Origin: Hyparrhenia diplandra | Taxonomy: Eukaryota > Streptophyta > Magnoliopsida > Poales > Poaceae | Assembly (NCBI GenBank): GCA_015847255.1 | Contig: JADLZK010002599.1 | Span: forward strand, 1 to 64,000 | Length of the DNA stretch: 64,000 nt | Direction: 5' to 3' | Shown here: positions 1 through 12,305 of the stretch, piece by piece | How positions within the stretch are numbered: position 1 is the first letter of the stretch | How the letters are laid out: each line of letters begins with the position of its first letter | Notes under the pieces: generated by a model | The model's input: the letters and a program-made list of their open reading frames with translations, nothing else | Told to the model about the DNA's origin: nothing | The model's database searches: none | Position numbers and translations under genes: made by a program

Positions 1-3000
1 TTGGTCCCTTAGTCCATGACTCCGTGTTCGTTTTTTCACAGCTCTGGTCCACCAACCCATGCCTTGCTTGATCTTTTTCCAATACCATCTAGCAATGTAT
101 TTAACACTTGCACATCTACAAGCCAAGAAACATGCTGCACAACGCAGACTCACTCAACAGCTCGGTTAGTCCAAATCATGGTAGAACAGAAATCAATCAA
201 AGCTCGATCATCTCACCTTGATAACCACTCATTAGTCATTAGCTATGAGGCACATATCCACTCATTAGTCATTAATCATTTTGAAGATCCACAGCATCGC
301 ATCGCATCGCATGCTCTTGCCGATCATCATCTGCATCACTCTCTCTGGCCCCCGCGGACCTGTGCGTGTTCTGCGACGGGGAATATATGATCCTGGTGCG
401 TGCTGCGTGCTATCAAAGTCCCGCCTGGAGTAGGTCTTTGGCGGTAGTATGTCTATGCACTGCTTAATCTTGTTTCGAAATGATGCGCTCGTTATGTGTC
501 TGCTGAAAATCATGGGTGGTTTCACGTCTGATGGTTGATGTGCCGGCCCGGCCGGCGTATGGACTGTTTGCTGGATAAGCCAACTGAGGGAAGTGAGAGA
601 TGTCTCCGAGTTGGGCCATGCCCATGCATTCGACACCCTGTTTCCTGATAACGAGGTAGCTGGACAGCAGAGCTGACGAGCAGTATAGCTTGACGTGCCG
701 GCGTTTGAACTTTTGTGCTGGATAAGTTCGTCAGGTTTGCGTTACAGTTACAGGTGACTGAAGCAACGCACAGGCACAGCCATCGACATAGCGCATGCAT
801 CCATCCATCAGTGCGCGCCGTATATTCTGTAAGCGGCAAATGTGTGCATCGTGAACTCCATTTTCTTCTTTAAAACAAATGCGTGTTATCGAAAAAGAAA
901 GATCCATCAGCGCCGACCCGGTGCCTATCTATCTTCCGCATCTTTGCATATCGAACTTCAGATAATTGCATTCCCTGATGGATTCCGATCTCGTTACACC
1001 GCTTGACAAAGCTTAAAAGATGCACGATGCGATGCATCGAGGAATGACGAACAAAGGCATGCAGACTCACACTCACTCAGGCCTGGCTGGAAGCACCTGA
1101 ATGTGCACCCAGGCGCAGCAAGCTTGCATCTTCAGAGGAAGCATCGAATGGATAGGCACATTCCTCCCTCCCATCCCAGGTGCACTGGCCGGCCGGTGGC
1201 CCAAGTGGCCATAGCATCTCGAACAAAACGTGATCAAAGCAAGCTCGCCAGCGGCCGACTAGCCGTCGTGTTCGTCACCCCTCGTGACTCTCGATCGCCA
1301 CAATGCCCTCTCCTGCGTACGTTCTCGCTCGGATTCGCATCGCGTGAGAACGGAATGCGAATCTGACCGCCAAAGAATTTGTTCGACAAAAGTTCCGTTT
1401 CCCCTGAATCCATTGCGCACCTGAATTCTAGGAGTAGTACTAGTTTAATTTGTGCAGGTAGGAATAGGACAGGAAGATATAGATATGCTTAACCCCTCAG
1501 GCTCAGCATGGGTTAGTTGCTCGTGGACACGTCAAGCAACAGTGCCAAAACGCGAACGCCAAACGCATGCGAGCGAGCATGAGATCAGGCACGAGAATGA
1601 GACCGTGGCAACAACAAGCACGAACCGCCACCATCGCAAGCGACAGGGACGGAACGGAGACGACAGGTTGGTGAACCAACAGCCACCAACTTCGCGCCCC
1701 AGCGGTGCTGTAACGAGTAGGTACGCGCGCACACGCAGTGATCGACCAGCTGGATTATCTGACCACGAGGCCAGGTAAAAAAAGCGGTTGTTCGTCCAGC
1801 TGGCCGACATCACCGACGCAACCGAAACCGAAAGTAAGCACGGATCCATCGATCGGCCGGGCCTCGTGCTAAACCGCAATTAAGGTATTGCTTAAAGAAA
1901 GAATGGAAGGACGAGGGTGTCGCTGTCCTCCAAGATTGTGGAGGAAGTTGGGAGGATCCTGTTTAATTCTGAGCTTATCTCAGAATCATTTGTAACCCAG
2001 CACGCATCAGGTTCCTTAATCAGAAAATACTAAAGCTGCTAGTACGTATCGGCACTATCGCTTTCGTTCGCCCCCCTGCCGAATTCTCCAGAAATGATGC
2101 GGGAAACGAATTTGCGGCCCGGCAGCGAAGAAAGAAAAACACGGCGGTCCGGTCCGATACTTGCTCTCGGCGACGAATCCACGAACGCGATCCGGCGAAA
2201 CAAGCGCACATGGAAAGAAATCAAAGATGGAGCGAGGTGATGCCAGGCCGCCGGCACATGCGCGCCAGCCCTCGCGTGGTGGCAGCGGCACGGCACGACG
2301 ACAGCCGCTCAGCCCAACCGTTCGGTTCGGCCGTGGTGCCCCGTGATCGATCTCCCCGGTTTCTCTTCTCGCGTTGCCCACCTCATCACGCTCACGGTTC
2401 CCCGGCGCCGAGACCGGTGTCACATGGCCCGCCGCGTCGCTGGCGCCTCAGCACATGCCGCCGGCTCACGTGACCGCGTGGGACATCGACACGTTCGCGC
2501 GTTGCTTGCCCTTTTTCCTTGGAGCCGGCCGGCCGCACATGCGCGAGGGCGCGCTGCCCCCCACGCCGTTGGCCGTTCCGTACCCGGAGCCCGAGGGCGC
2601 ACCACGTCGGCACGACGCCCAATACGGTAGCGCCACGCACAGCAATGCACATGCACGTTCCGACGTCATCTCGGCTGATGCCGTACGTGTACTCCGCGCC
2701 CACTTCTGCCATAGGATAGGAGTAGTACATGTTCCTTTCCTTTGGGACGGAGAGCAACATTTTTTAAGTAGCTACAGTACGTGCCACGTTAAATCCTCCA
2801 AAAAGGCCCTTGAACGCTAGTGATCGCCGTTAGAAGCGGGCGGACGGCGGCACCGGGTACGTGGCTCGCTGGCTACGGCCAACGGTGTCGCCTGTAACAT
2901 GGGGTGAGTGTGGGTTCAGAGTTCAAAGCAAGGCCTGCAATACTCCGGGCGAACCAAAGCCGTTTGAGCACGTCGCGTTTGAACAGCAAAAGGCACCGGG

Positions 3001-3180
3001 CGTTCAATTTGGCCGGCGACGTGACTTGTGATCACCGGAACGCTCGGTGCGGGACTAGGTGCACATCTGGCGCCATTTGTGAGGCCAGCGGGATCTGGCG
3101 TTGTGATCCGTCTAAGACACTTCTCGAGGCGGTGTGCGTTGAAAGTGTCTTAGCGTGGATCGCAATACTACGTATCATCG
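1..3180. other. Intergenic region, no gene recognised
   Basis: I read both strands and found no open frame that resembles a known protein or has plausible splice structure. The frames are short and mostly arise from GC-rich composition around 2.1-2.7 kb. There are no clear transposon termini. Nothing further can be assigned. Confidence 0.5.
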
Positions 3181-3189
3181 TGTGGTCCG

Positions 3190-3680
3190 CGGTGTGGGTT
3201 AAAGTTGGCCATTGGCGCGGCCGCGGCTGGTCCGAGGCGGCAAAATGGCCCGTACACGGCTGCGGCCGGCAGGTGGCCGGGGCGGGCCATGGGCCACGGC
3301 CGGGTGGCGCGGTGTCGGCCGATCGTCTGGCCCGTCAATTTGGCGGCCGGTGGGAAAAATTCAAAGCGGCGACCCATCATATTCTGAGAAATCCCGGCAA
3401 TTGTGGCTCAAACAACTAAAGGCCCATATAACCGAAACGAACGACCCCATCATACTCCATGTCTTTTTTTTTTTTTTTTTGAGCACGTCTCTGTGGGCGG
3501 CCCATGGCGGCTAGCTCGGCGGCCCGGCCCGTGGCGTAAAATGGCCACGGACGGGCCATGGGCGGGGGCAGCGGCGGGCACGCGGTGGAGCCACGGCCCG
3601 TGCGCCCGTGGCCGGCGTTGGCCGCCGGCGGGCGGCCCGGCCGACCCGTTGGACACCTATAGTGTGGGTGCATGTGCACC
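3190..3680. repeat. GC-rich block of GGCC/CCGG-type short repeats
   Basis: The stretch is dense in CGGCC, GGCCC and GGGCCATGGGC words. The phrase AAAATGGCC followed by GGGCCATGGG occurs twice, near 3243 and near 3538. A poly-T run (about 3463-3480) lies between them. Such subterminal GC-rich word clusters occur in some grass DNA transposons, but I see no matching terminal inverted repeats or target-site duplication, so the nature is unknown. Confidence 0.3.
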
Positions 3681-5388
3681 TAGGTGTAAATTTAACTTCC
3701 TGCACCACGGCGGCCTTGTTCTCAGCCTGCGCACGCAACGCAACGCACCGCACCGATCTGCCGCCGGCGGCGGCGGCGGGCGCTATATATCCAGGGGGCG
3801 TGTTTCCCGGTGCCGCGGGGCGGCGAGATACGGTCGTTTTCTCGTGTGCCGCCTGTACGTGGCCATGCGGTCCCGAGCTAGACGACGTACCCCAGCCTAG
3901 TGTCGCAAGTTGGATGGATGGAGAGGGTCTCGATACGATACGGGATCGTCACATGCATGCATCATGCCATGGTGATCCAGTTGCCTAGCAGCCACAATGA
4001 TGTACGGGTCACATTCTAATCGCACCCGTACCGTATGTGTCATTGAGCCAATAAATAACGCCGGGGTGCGGCACTAGCTAATCTACAGATGACGTGCTTT
4101 CCGTCTCCCCGCCGGCGATCTTATCATCAGCTTTGGCACCTCCTCCACTTTCGGCGAGAAACGCCGGCGAATTTACTGCGAGTACCCGATAGCTAGCTGC
4201 TGCAATAACGCGCACGTTTTGACGTTTACACCATCCTCGCAGATCAAGGAAAGGCGGAATGACAAAGGATCGCCCGCTGTTTCGACCTGATTTGTGCGAG
4301 TACACAAGACAAATTGACGATCAGAGCACTGAAAATGGACCTAGCTAGCGAGATGTGTGCATGTGTACATACAGTAACTTTGCAAGAATGAGCGAACGAA
4401 TGAACGATCACGTGTGATGTTCGTTTTTCTCATCATGAACCCCAAAAGTCGCAACGTTTTGTAGAACTAACCTGAAAGGATCTGCAGGGACGGGAGGAAA
4501 TTGTGCAAGCGATAAAGGGCATGTGCGGAAAGGACGGCATCATTACGATGGATCTGCAGGTCGATCGTACTGCTACTTGAATTGCTTCAATAATTATGAT
4601 ATCTTTCCAGATTTTCTCCTACCTGCCTGCTGCAACGCGTGCTTCACTTGCAAGCAAATCCAGCTGCTGGGGAAATGGAAATGGAACCAAATAGCCCGAC
4701 GGGGGATCCATCGATCGAGCAACATCACCGAACGGACAGGGGGCGAGCGCATCAGCGCGATCAGGCACCTGAACGACGACGACGCGCGCGGCAAGAGAAA
4801 AACTCCGGCCAGCAGTTACGTGTGCGCCTTTGGATTCGCAGGTTTGTCTCAGCAGAAGCACGCACTGTTTTCTGGATGGATTAGACAGCAACTAACCTGG
4901 ATTAATCAACGCCGACGACACATCATGCATCCTTTCCCGTGAAAAGAACCTGTGACGAGAGAGTCCGTCCCGGCCGTATCCATCCTCTGAATGGTTTCTT
5001 TAATCTGCATGGTGACCACGGGTAGTAGTAGTAGTCTCTTGGAATTCTTGACACGTTTAGTCTTTTCTAATGTGCTAAAACCCTGACGGTTTTTCTTTTC
5101 TCTGACCGGAGTGAGTGAGATCCGGGCGTATCTTTAAGCTTGACAGGTCAAGAGAAAAAGGAACTTGTCCTGCACATTTCAGGTAATGGTTGGCTTGGAC
5201 GGCAAGCAACAGGGAAGGGAAGAAGCAGGAACGCGCGGTGGCACTGGGCCATCCATCAGTCGTCTGAACAGATGCAGATGCGATGCTTGCCTGCCTGCCT
5301 GCCTGATCGGGACCACCGTTCGGTGGAAGCGGACCAGCAGCACATATCAGAACACGATGCTTTTTGAGTACTTGCGCGCGTGCAAACT
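3681..5388. other. Intergenic region, no gene recognised
   Basis: No supported coding region, RNA gene or transposon boundary is seen here. Open frames are short and carry no recognisable motif. Confidence 0.4.
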
Positions 5389-5410
5389 TGTGTGTGTGTG
5401 TGTGTGTGTG
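5389..5410. repeat. (TG)11 microsatellite
   Basis: A perfect run of alternating T and G, about 22 bp long, about 1.15 kb upstream of the ACR start codon. Confidence 0.9.
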
Positions 5411-5639
5411 GCAGGTGTCAGGTGTGGACGAGCTCCATCCAGCTCCGCGTGCGCGTGGTATTCTCCTCCAAGCGCGGCGGCGGTGGTTGACCCCGGTCGG
5501 CGCTATCAAAGGCTTGCCAAGGCCGTAGCTTTCGTTTCCCTTTTTTCCTTCTCCGGCTACAACTTCGGGCGCCTTTGATGCGGCTCTGCTCGTCGTAGTC
5601 CTAGCTGCCTCCGTTCGATCCACCGGATCACACCGAACC

Positions 5640-5780
5640 AGGTTTCGAAAGTATGAAGTATGAACGCGTTACATATATACTACACTGATACAGCACCCAT
5701 CGTACCTTCTAGGTTTCGAAAGTATATATATGAAGTATGAACGCGTTACATGCACTGATACACGACCCATCCTATCTTCT
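5640..5780. repeat. 71-bp tandem duplication upstream of the ACR gene
   Basis: Two adjacent copies (5640-5710 and 5711-5780) start with AGGTTTCGAAAGTAT and end with TACCTTCT or TATCTTCT. Both contain GAACGCGTTACAT and CACTGATACA. The second copy has extra TATA steps and lacks a short ATATACTA segment. The unit holds two palindromes, TTCGAA and ACGCGT. It lies roughly 0.8-0.9 kb before the ACR start codon, so it could double a cis element; that is inference only. Confidence 0.8.
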
Positions 5781-5874
5781 CGCAAGAATGGAAAGCAATT
5801 GGCCAATGGACAACAGCGATGCTAAAACTGAGCACTGTGTGCATCCAGACGGGCCACTTTGGCCGAAAAGGGCT

Positions 5875-5897
5875 GTGGGCGTGGGCGTGGGCGTGGC
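5875..5897. repeat. (GTGGGC)n hexanucleotide repeat
   Basis: Three perfect GTGGGC units followed by a partial GTGGCG unit, in the upstream region of the ACR gene. Confidence 0.75.
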
Positions 5898-6558
5898 GCC
5901 AGGCTGCCTGCCAGGTGCCTGCTGGCAACCACACGCATGGGCCAGAGGGCGGCGATCCCCGCCCTCCCTTCCCACGACAACGCCACTTTCCCACCGGATC
6001 CCAGAGAAGCTTTTTCCACACGGCAGCCGGGCAGCGTCTCCTCTCTCATGTCTAGAGCCAGTACTAGTAGTACTAGTAGTGGGGCAGGCAGAAACTTTAA
6101 AAATTTCCCAGCAGGAGGACCCGTTCAGCCGGCTGCACATACCATTCCGTTTGCCCGGTCCTCGGCCGCGACCGCCGTTTGACTCGAGAGCCCGCCCGCC
6201 CGAGCCGAGACAGCCAATCGGTGGCAAGTGTTGCGTGAAATCGCCGGTCTCGCCCGCGCCCATTTTAGACGGACGCTGACCGAGACAACCCCGGCGATCC
6301 CCACACACGCACACAGACACAAGAGGCCACAGCTCAGAAGCAGAGCGAAAACCCACCGTCCCAGCACCCAATTTTGAACCAACGCGACGCGACGCTCCCA
6401 AGTCCCAACCAAATCCACGATCCCGAAACGAGGAGAAATCCCGCCTCCCTCCCGTGCCCAGAAACGCACGCACCCACGCCCCGCGCCGCGCCAAAGGGAA
6501 ACCGTCGCCGCGTCGCGAAACTGAAGCGGAGCAGAGGAGGAGAGGGCTCCCGGCGGCG

Positions 6559-8720
6559 ATGGAGCGGTACCATCCCTCCGAGGTGTACGAGCTCTTCGTG
6601 CGCCACATGAACACACCGAGGTAAGTAAAGCAATTTCGTCTCTTTTCTTTTTCCCCTCCTGCGGTTTCTGGATGGATCCGTGACCGGTCGGCGATGCAGT
6701 GTGGTGGTGGACAACGGCGTGTGCGCGACGGCGACGCTGGTGCAGGTGCACAGCGCCAGGAAGCACGGCGTGCTGCTCGAGGCGGTGGCGGCCCTGTCCG
6801 ACCACGGCGTCTGCGTCCGCAAAGGCTACATCTCCTCCGACGACGGCCGCTGGTTCATGGACGTCTTCCACGTCACCGACGCCGCGGGACGCAAGGTGGC
6901 CGACGCCGACGCCGACGCCCTGCTGGCGCGCCTCGAGTCCTCGCTCTCCGCCGACGCATTGCCGCCACGCACGCCGCCACCGCCCGCCGCCGTGGGGACC
7001 ACGCCCACCCCCTGCTCGAGCTCGTCGGCGCCGACCGCCCGGGACTCCTCTCCGAGGTCTTCGCCGTGCTGCACGACCTCCGCTGCGACATCGCCGACGC
7101 CAGGGCCTGGACGCACGGCGGCCGCGTCGCCGCGCGCTCGTGTTCGTGCGCGACCAGGAGACAGGCGCGCCCATCGACGACGCGGCAAGGGTCAGGCGCG
7201 TCGAGTCAAGGCTCAGGCACGTCCTCCGCGGCGGCGCGCTCGGCGCCAGGATGGTCCGGGCGGAGGCCGCGGCCGTCAACATGGACCGGAGGCTCCACCA
7301 GCTCCTCAACGAGGACGGCGAGGCCGAGAGCCGCCGCGCCGACCAGGCGGAGGCGACGGCGGTCGCCGTGCAGGATTGGGGGAGGGGGATACTCGGTGGT
7401 CACCGTCAGCTGCCGTGACCGGCCCAAGCTGCTCTTCGACGTCGTCTGCACCCTGACGGACTTGGATTACGTCGTGTACCACGGCACGTTCGATACGGAC
7501 GGCGATCACGCTCAGCAGGTGAGCCCTCTTGGCGTTTCTTTCTCGATTGATCCCCAAAGATTTCTTTTCCTCCTAGAGAAATACTCCAGGTCGGTGCTAC
7601 CTTGATTTTTGTCGCGCCGCCATTACTGAATTCCCCGTCATCTCGAGTTCTTGGAGCTGGAATTCCCTGCCAAGAATCTCGATGTTTCCATGGCTGCGTT
7701 AGGCGCTTAGGACCTTTCTGTCAATATTTTTCTCTCACTTTTACTCCACTTTTTTTTTACCTTTTGATTGCTTTGATTGTGATTCTTGTGTGTATGCTTG
7801 AAGTTAACCCGACTTTTGTTCATGAAAATTTCCTTTTACTGAATTTTCTGGGCTTGTCATTTTAAAACTGATGATGTTTGATGATGTAGGTTTAGTTTCA
7901 TTTGCATTGCTAGAGTATTGTGCTTCAAAATTGTTCCGCAGCATAACCACAACTGCATAATTAATAGTGCTATAAGCTCTCTCTATATTTCCTGCAAGTA
8001 TAAAACAATTTGAATTGGTGCTGCAAATTGAACCCAGAGTCTGAGACTGCTAAAGCTGACATGCTGTTGCTTGGGTTGGCTGCAGGAGTTCTACATCAGG
8101 CGGTTGGACGGGCGGCCAATTAGCTCGGCGGCCGAGAGGCGGCGCGTGATCCAATGCTTGCAAGCGGCCATCGAAAGGCGCGCATCCGAGGTGCGTGATC
8201 GCTGAATATCTCCCTTGCTTTCCCTCCATGCCACGCCACCACCTTCACTCTCCCAAGCGCAACGTCTCTTTCCTTCTCTACCCAACTTTCCACTTCACCG
8301 CCATGTGTTCGGCCGAAATCCCAGCCGCGCCTCTCTATCTAACCCAGCGATCCTCTGTGCGCAGGGCGTGAGGCTGGAGCTGCGCATCACCGACCGCCGC
8401 GGGCTGCTCGCCTACGTCACGCGCGTGTTCCGGGAGAACAGCCTCTCGGTCACGCACGCCGAGATCACCACCAGGGGCGACATGGCCATGAACGTGTTCC
8501 ACGTCACCGACGTGGCCGGCCGGCCCGCGGACCCCAAGACCATCGACGAGGTGATCCAGAGGATCGGCACGGAGAGCCTCCGGGTGGACGAGGGGCGGTG
8601 GCCGCGCCTGTGCTCCACGGAGGGGACGCGGGCCGCGGCGGCGGCGCGGGGATCTTCTCGCTCGGGAGCCTTGTGAAGAAGAACCTGGTCAGTCTTGGCC
8701 TCATAAGATCCTGCTCGTGA
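6559..8720 (+). CDS. ACR-type protein with four ACT domains (four exons, frame disrupted)
   Basis: Plant ACR proteins are thought to bind amino acids through ACT domains and act in nitrogen or amino-acid sensing. Exons read by GT-AG borders: 6559-6620, 6700-7518, 8086-8190 and 8365-8720. The start MERYHPSEVYELFVRHMNTPR splices in phase to SVVVDNGVC. ACT1 begins about residue 25 (ATLVQVHSARKHGVLLE). ACT2 contains ELVGADRPGLLSEVF. ACT3 contains VSCRDRPKLLFDVVCTLTDL and runs into exon 3 (EFYIRRLDGRPI). ACT4 in exon 4 contains LRITDRRGLLAYVTRVFREN. The C terminus, SLVKKNLVSLGLIRSCS, is family-like. Expected length is about 446 aa, usual for ACR. The frame changes four times: near 6995, 7130, 7380 and 8645. 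Each change is in a G/C run or CGCG stretch, while codon-level similarity continues on both sides. Either this is a recent pseudogene or these are consensus errors; similarity across all four domains favours the latter. The family is secure, the exact paralogue is not. Confidence 0.9.
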
Positions 8721-8988
8721 GGACGCACGCGATCAAAAGGGAAGGGAAGGGGCCCACGTGCTCGATGGGATGGGGACCCTTGTGTAAATATGGAATGTGC
8801 GTGGGCTAGTATGTAAATGGAGTAGGAGTTTAATTTGCCGTTTCTAGTCGTTTAGTTGCCACGTGTACATAGTAGCAAGTGGAGATGGAAGGTTTTAAAA
8901 GTTGCTGGTCGGCAACAGCTTGGAGCTTAAAGGACCTCTTTGGTGACGGTGGGTCATGCCATATTGCCATGCCATGGAGTAGTACTCC
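8721..8988 (+). other. Probable 3' UTR and downstream flank of the ACR gene
   Basis: AT-richer sequence follows the TGA stop. It holds GTAAATATGGAATGTG and GTATGTAAATGG blocks of the kind seen in grass 3' UTRs. No canonical AATAAA is present, so the poly(A) site is not placed. Confidence 0.35.
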
Positions 8989-9784
8989 TACTCCCTCGGT
9001 CCCAAAACAAATGTTATTTTCACTTTCTAAAAATTAATATATTTAAACCATCAATAATTATATATTAGAATATACAATATAAATATCTATACTAAGTAAT
9101 TAGCATTATTGAAAGATCTTTTAAATTTTGTTTTTATCAAATTAATTTAGAAATATTAATATTACATGTATTTTCTATAAATCTAGTTAAAGTTGAAAAA
9201 AATATACAGATGGATGGAAGAAATATAATATACTATACCCATGTAATGGCGTTGTTAGGGGTTGTGTTTGGTTTTCATAAGTCCGCGAGACTTATTAAAG
9301 CAAAAAGTGAAATAAGTGATTTATTTTTCCAAACAATAGAAACTTATTAGCTCATGAGACTTATAAGTTATAAGTTAGCGTACACCCTAACTTATAAAAC
9401 TTATAAAGACAAGTGGTAACTAAATATTTGACCGTGTAGTAAATTTCCTTGATGTCCATCCTGTATGGTGCTTGACGTTGTTAGGGCATGTATTACCTAC
9501 TGACGGGATCAATCTCTACGGGCTTTGAATCTATCATACATGCATGTATAAAAGACAAGTCATCAACCTATGAGACGAGGCATTAATCGTCTCTAAACTA
9601 TTTAATGCACGCACTATGTTGATGGGAAGAAGCTTCAAGTAGACAGGTATATTTCGAGTAGATAGCTCTTATACAACCTAAGCCGAGGCCGTCCTTTCGT
9701 GAAGAGACAATATTGTTGTCTTTAAACATTAATAGAGTTCTGTCAAAAAATAACATCTTACTATCTTAGAGACGGAGCGAAAAG
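8989..9784. mobile_element. Split MITE with CTCCCTC.GTCCC-type termini
   Basis: The left terminus (TACTCCCTCGGTCCCAAAA at 8989) followed by ATGTTATTTT matches, inverted, the segment ending near 9784 (ATAACATCTTAC then GACGGAGCG). The roughly 500 bp between them includes a stretch starting near 9255 (GTGTTTGGTTTTCATAAG) that looks like later insertion. Right-hand TA is not clear. This is the common grass Stowaway-style terminus. Confidence 0.45.
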
Positions 9785-12305
9785 ATCCCTTGTACATGCC
9801 TTAGTCCTTGGGGTACGGTGGCTGACATATACGGAAACTCTGATTCGAGATCTTGAGGTATTTTAAAATTATTAAGCGGCGCCGACAGATTACTATAAAC
9901 AAAGCCTCGCTATTCCAACATCCTGAATCTTTGTGTTGTCGTAATGCAATGAAAAAAAAAAAAAAGCATATGGGTCAGTATCCTGGTTCGGAAGGAATTA
10001 ATACCCTGAATCTTAAACCAGTTATTATTAGAGTGAAACCGTTTACATATTTCGCAAGGCCATGCCATGTGGCCAAACACGCGGAATGGGAACAATATTA
10101 AACTTTACCCATCCACATCAAAAGGTCAAATATGAGATCATACAACAGAATAATCAACGGGTTGATTTGACGAAATTCATTTGAACTTTCAGCAAACCAA
10201 CATCCCTTGTCATTTGTCAAAAGCTCTGCATTGGCCGGCGCACACACAATATCATCAATTCGAGTACAAGTTTCCTTGCGGCGGATACACTATTTTTCAA
10301 CCTATTTACCGACACCGTCTCGCTGTCAGCTGAAAACAAAACCATTTGACTTCCTAGAGCGGCTACATTGAAAATCCTTTTTTCGAAAGGTCGGCTACAT
10401 TGAAAATCGGTTCGGGTAGACCAATATGATCCCTGCAGTGATGACATACGTGCTCACGGCTGGGCTGGCTCTGTCCCCTCGATACGAAACCAGGAAAAAG
10501 ATTCACGCATGCAGCGGCGCGTAATACTCTGGCCGGCGCCTCGCTTTCACGGGAGGGAGCTTTCGCCGACGCCGACCGGCTGGCTGTCGAGGGACCTGGA
10601 CTCCTCAGCCTGTGGTTGCCTTGTGCGTTGTGACGACGGAAGGACCGACGCGGACGCTTAGTTTAACCGGGTCATGTCATGCTCATCTCATGCATGCCGA
10701 ACGGAACTGAACCAAAGCCATGGCGGCAAGAAACGAGAAGAGCCCCGCGCGGCGTCTCCCAACCACCTCTAACCTACCGCCCAACTGCCGCGGGTCGGAC
10801 CAAACCTGGTACGAGACGCCTGGCCGCGGATCGCCTGCAGTTGCGGTAGTAGTAGATCAACTTACTCGGGGAGGAAAATGACCGCCCAACCTTTTCCTAA
10901 TTCCTATTTCTTGCGCCATCTCGCCGCGGACTCCTCTCTCTTCTCCCGTTGGTGCGTCGTGCGTGCGAGAGATCAGCTGGTCGGAACAGTCCGTATGTTT
11001 GGGGATGCTGGGCCGTTGCCGGTTTGAATCCGCGAAAACGACGGGTGGTTGTGGTGTAGTCCATGGGGATTGGATTGGGGAGCAAAACGTGCGGGAAACC
11101 ATCCCGTGTGTGAGAATGGGTTCGGCGTACTACTGTGGTTGGGCGGGGCCGCGGGGGGCGGCTACGACCGCCATCACAATTAATCAACACCAAGTTAACA
11201 GCAGGGCGAAAGGACGCTCTGGAATGCTCCTTGGCAACCAACCACTACAGCCAGCGGTACGGAAATTGGGATCTTCAGCATGCCTGGATCTGGATGCAAC
11301 GACCACGGTTGGTTTTCCGAATTGCGACATACTCCAGTGGTTTTCAAAATTGAGATAATTAATCTGACACAAGAGAGCTTTTATTTTGCACATCATTACT
11401 TACAGTAATACTATTCTCTATATCAACGATGTACCAATTTTTCTCTCCAGATTGTGTGTTTAGAGATCTACCAACAACAACAATGAAGCAGTTTACCATG
11501 AACAGTTACCCAACTTACTGGTAGCAATCCGCTGCTGATGAGGGTCACCTTCGTTCGCCGGTCTGCCTTGGAATTCCAGAGCCCAGCTGCTCCAGCCTGC
11601 CTGCTTCTACAGCTGCGAGAGTTTGGTATCCACCTTGTTGCGTGCATACGAAACGTACTTTCACACCAACCAAAACGGCCTCGTTTTGTAAGGACAACGA
11701 TCTCGAGAGCGACAAGAAAGCTAAAGCTGGAAGCTCCTTGTCTGGCTCTGAGAGAGCAGAATCACCGTGCCAACGACTTCCTGTGCCCCAAAACAGCAAA
11801 CTTCATTGCAGAATGACAGAAGGGCAGATGAATTGCTTCGCTCATCCAGCTGCCGAACTGCCTAGGGCAACAGGATTCCAGCAACGGATCCATCCGGATC
11901 TGCAGCCGATCGGACCCGGCGTCCGTGTATTGCATAACTGTAGATCTACGACGAACTAGAAGCTACGGCAGGCGAAAATAACGGATAGCAATTGCTAGCT
12001 TATTCAAGTTCTGCATTTTAATGCTGCAACTTGTGCAAGACCTAAACCAAAGTCACAAAGGCTTCCCATGTTTTACAGCACTTATGCTGTAGCAACCAAG
12101 CACCATTCAAATTGTAAAAAGAATGTTTCTTTCAAACCCGCCCTGGACGGAGCAGGAGGGGGCTATATAGTATATATACACTGACGTTGCTGACCTGTAC
12201 AAAAGAATCTGTGGCTGTTTTAACAGTTTATGGGCGAGACAAACCATTTGATTCTGATGTGGTTCAAACAACAAATTACAACTAATCCTGTTGAGTTTAA
12301 CCAGC
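9785..12305. other. Intergenic region between ACR and ATG9, no gene recognised
   Basis: No coding similarity was found on either strand. The last few hundred bases are likely to include the ATG9 3' UTR, which reads leftward from 12306. The frames at 10.9-11.9 kb show no domain or splice support. Confidence 0.4.

Noticed and set aside
2039..3988. Several overlapping open frames of 80-170 codons
   Set aside because: Overlapping frames on both strands with Arg/Pro/Ala-rich composition and no motif; explained by base composition.
5772..7309. Long minus-strand open frames (280 and 394 codons) opposite the ACR gene
   Set aside because: They lie antisense to GC-rich ACR exons and promoter, have low-complexity Arg/Gly/Ala composition and no domain. 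Such frames arise from GC3-rich grass exons.
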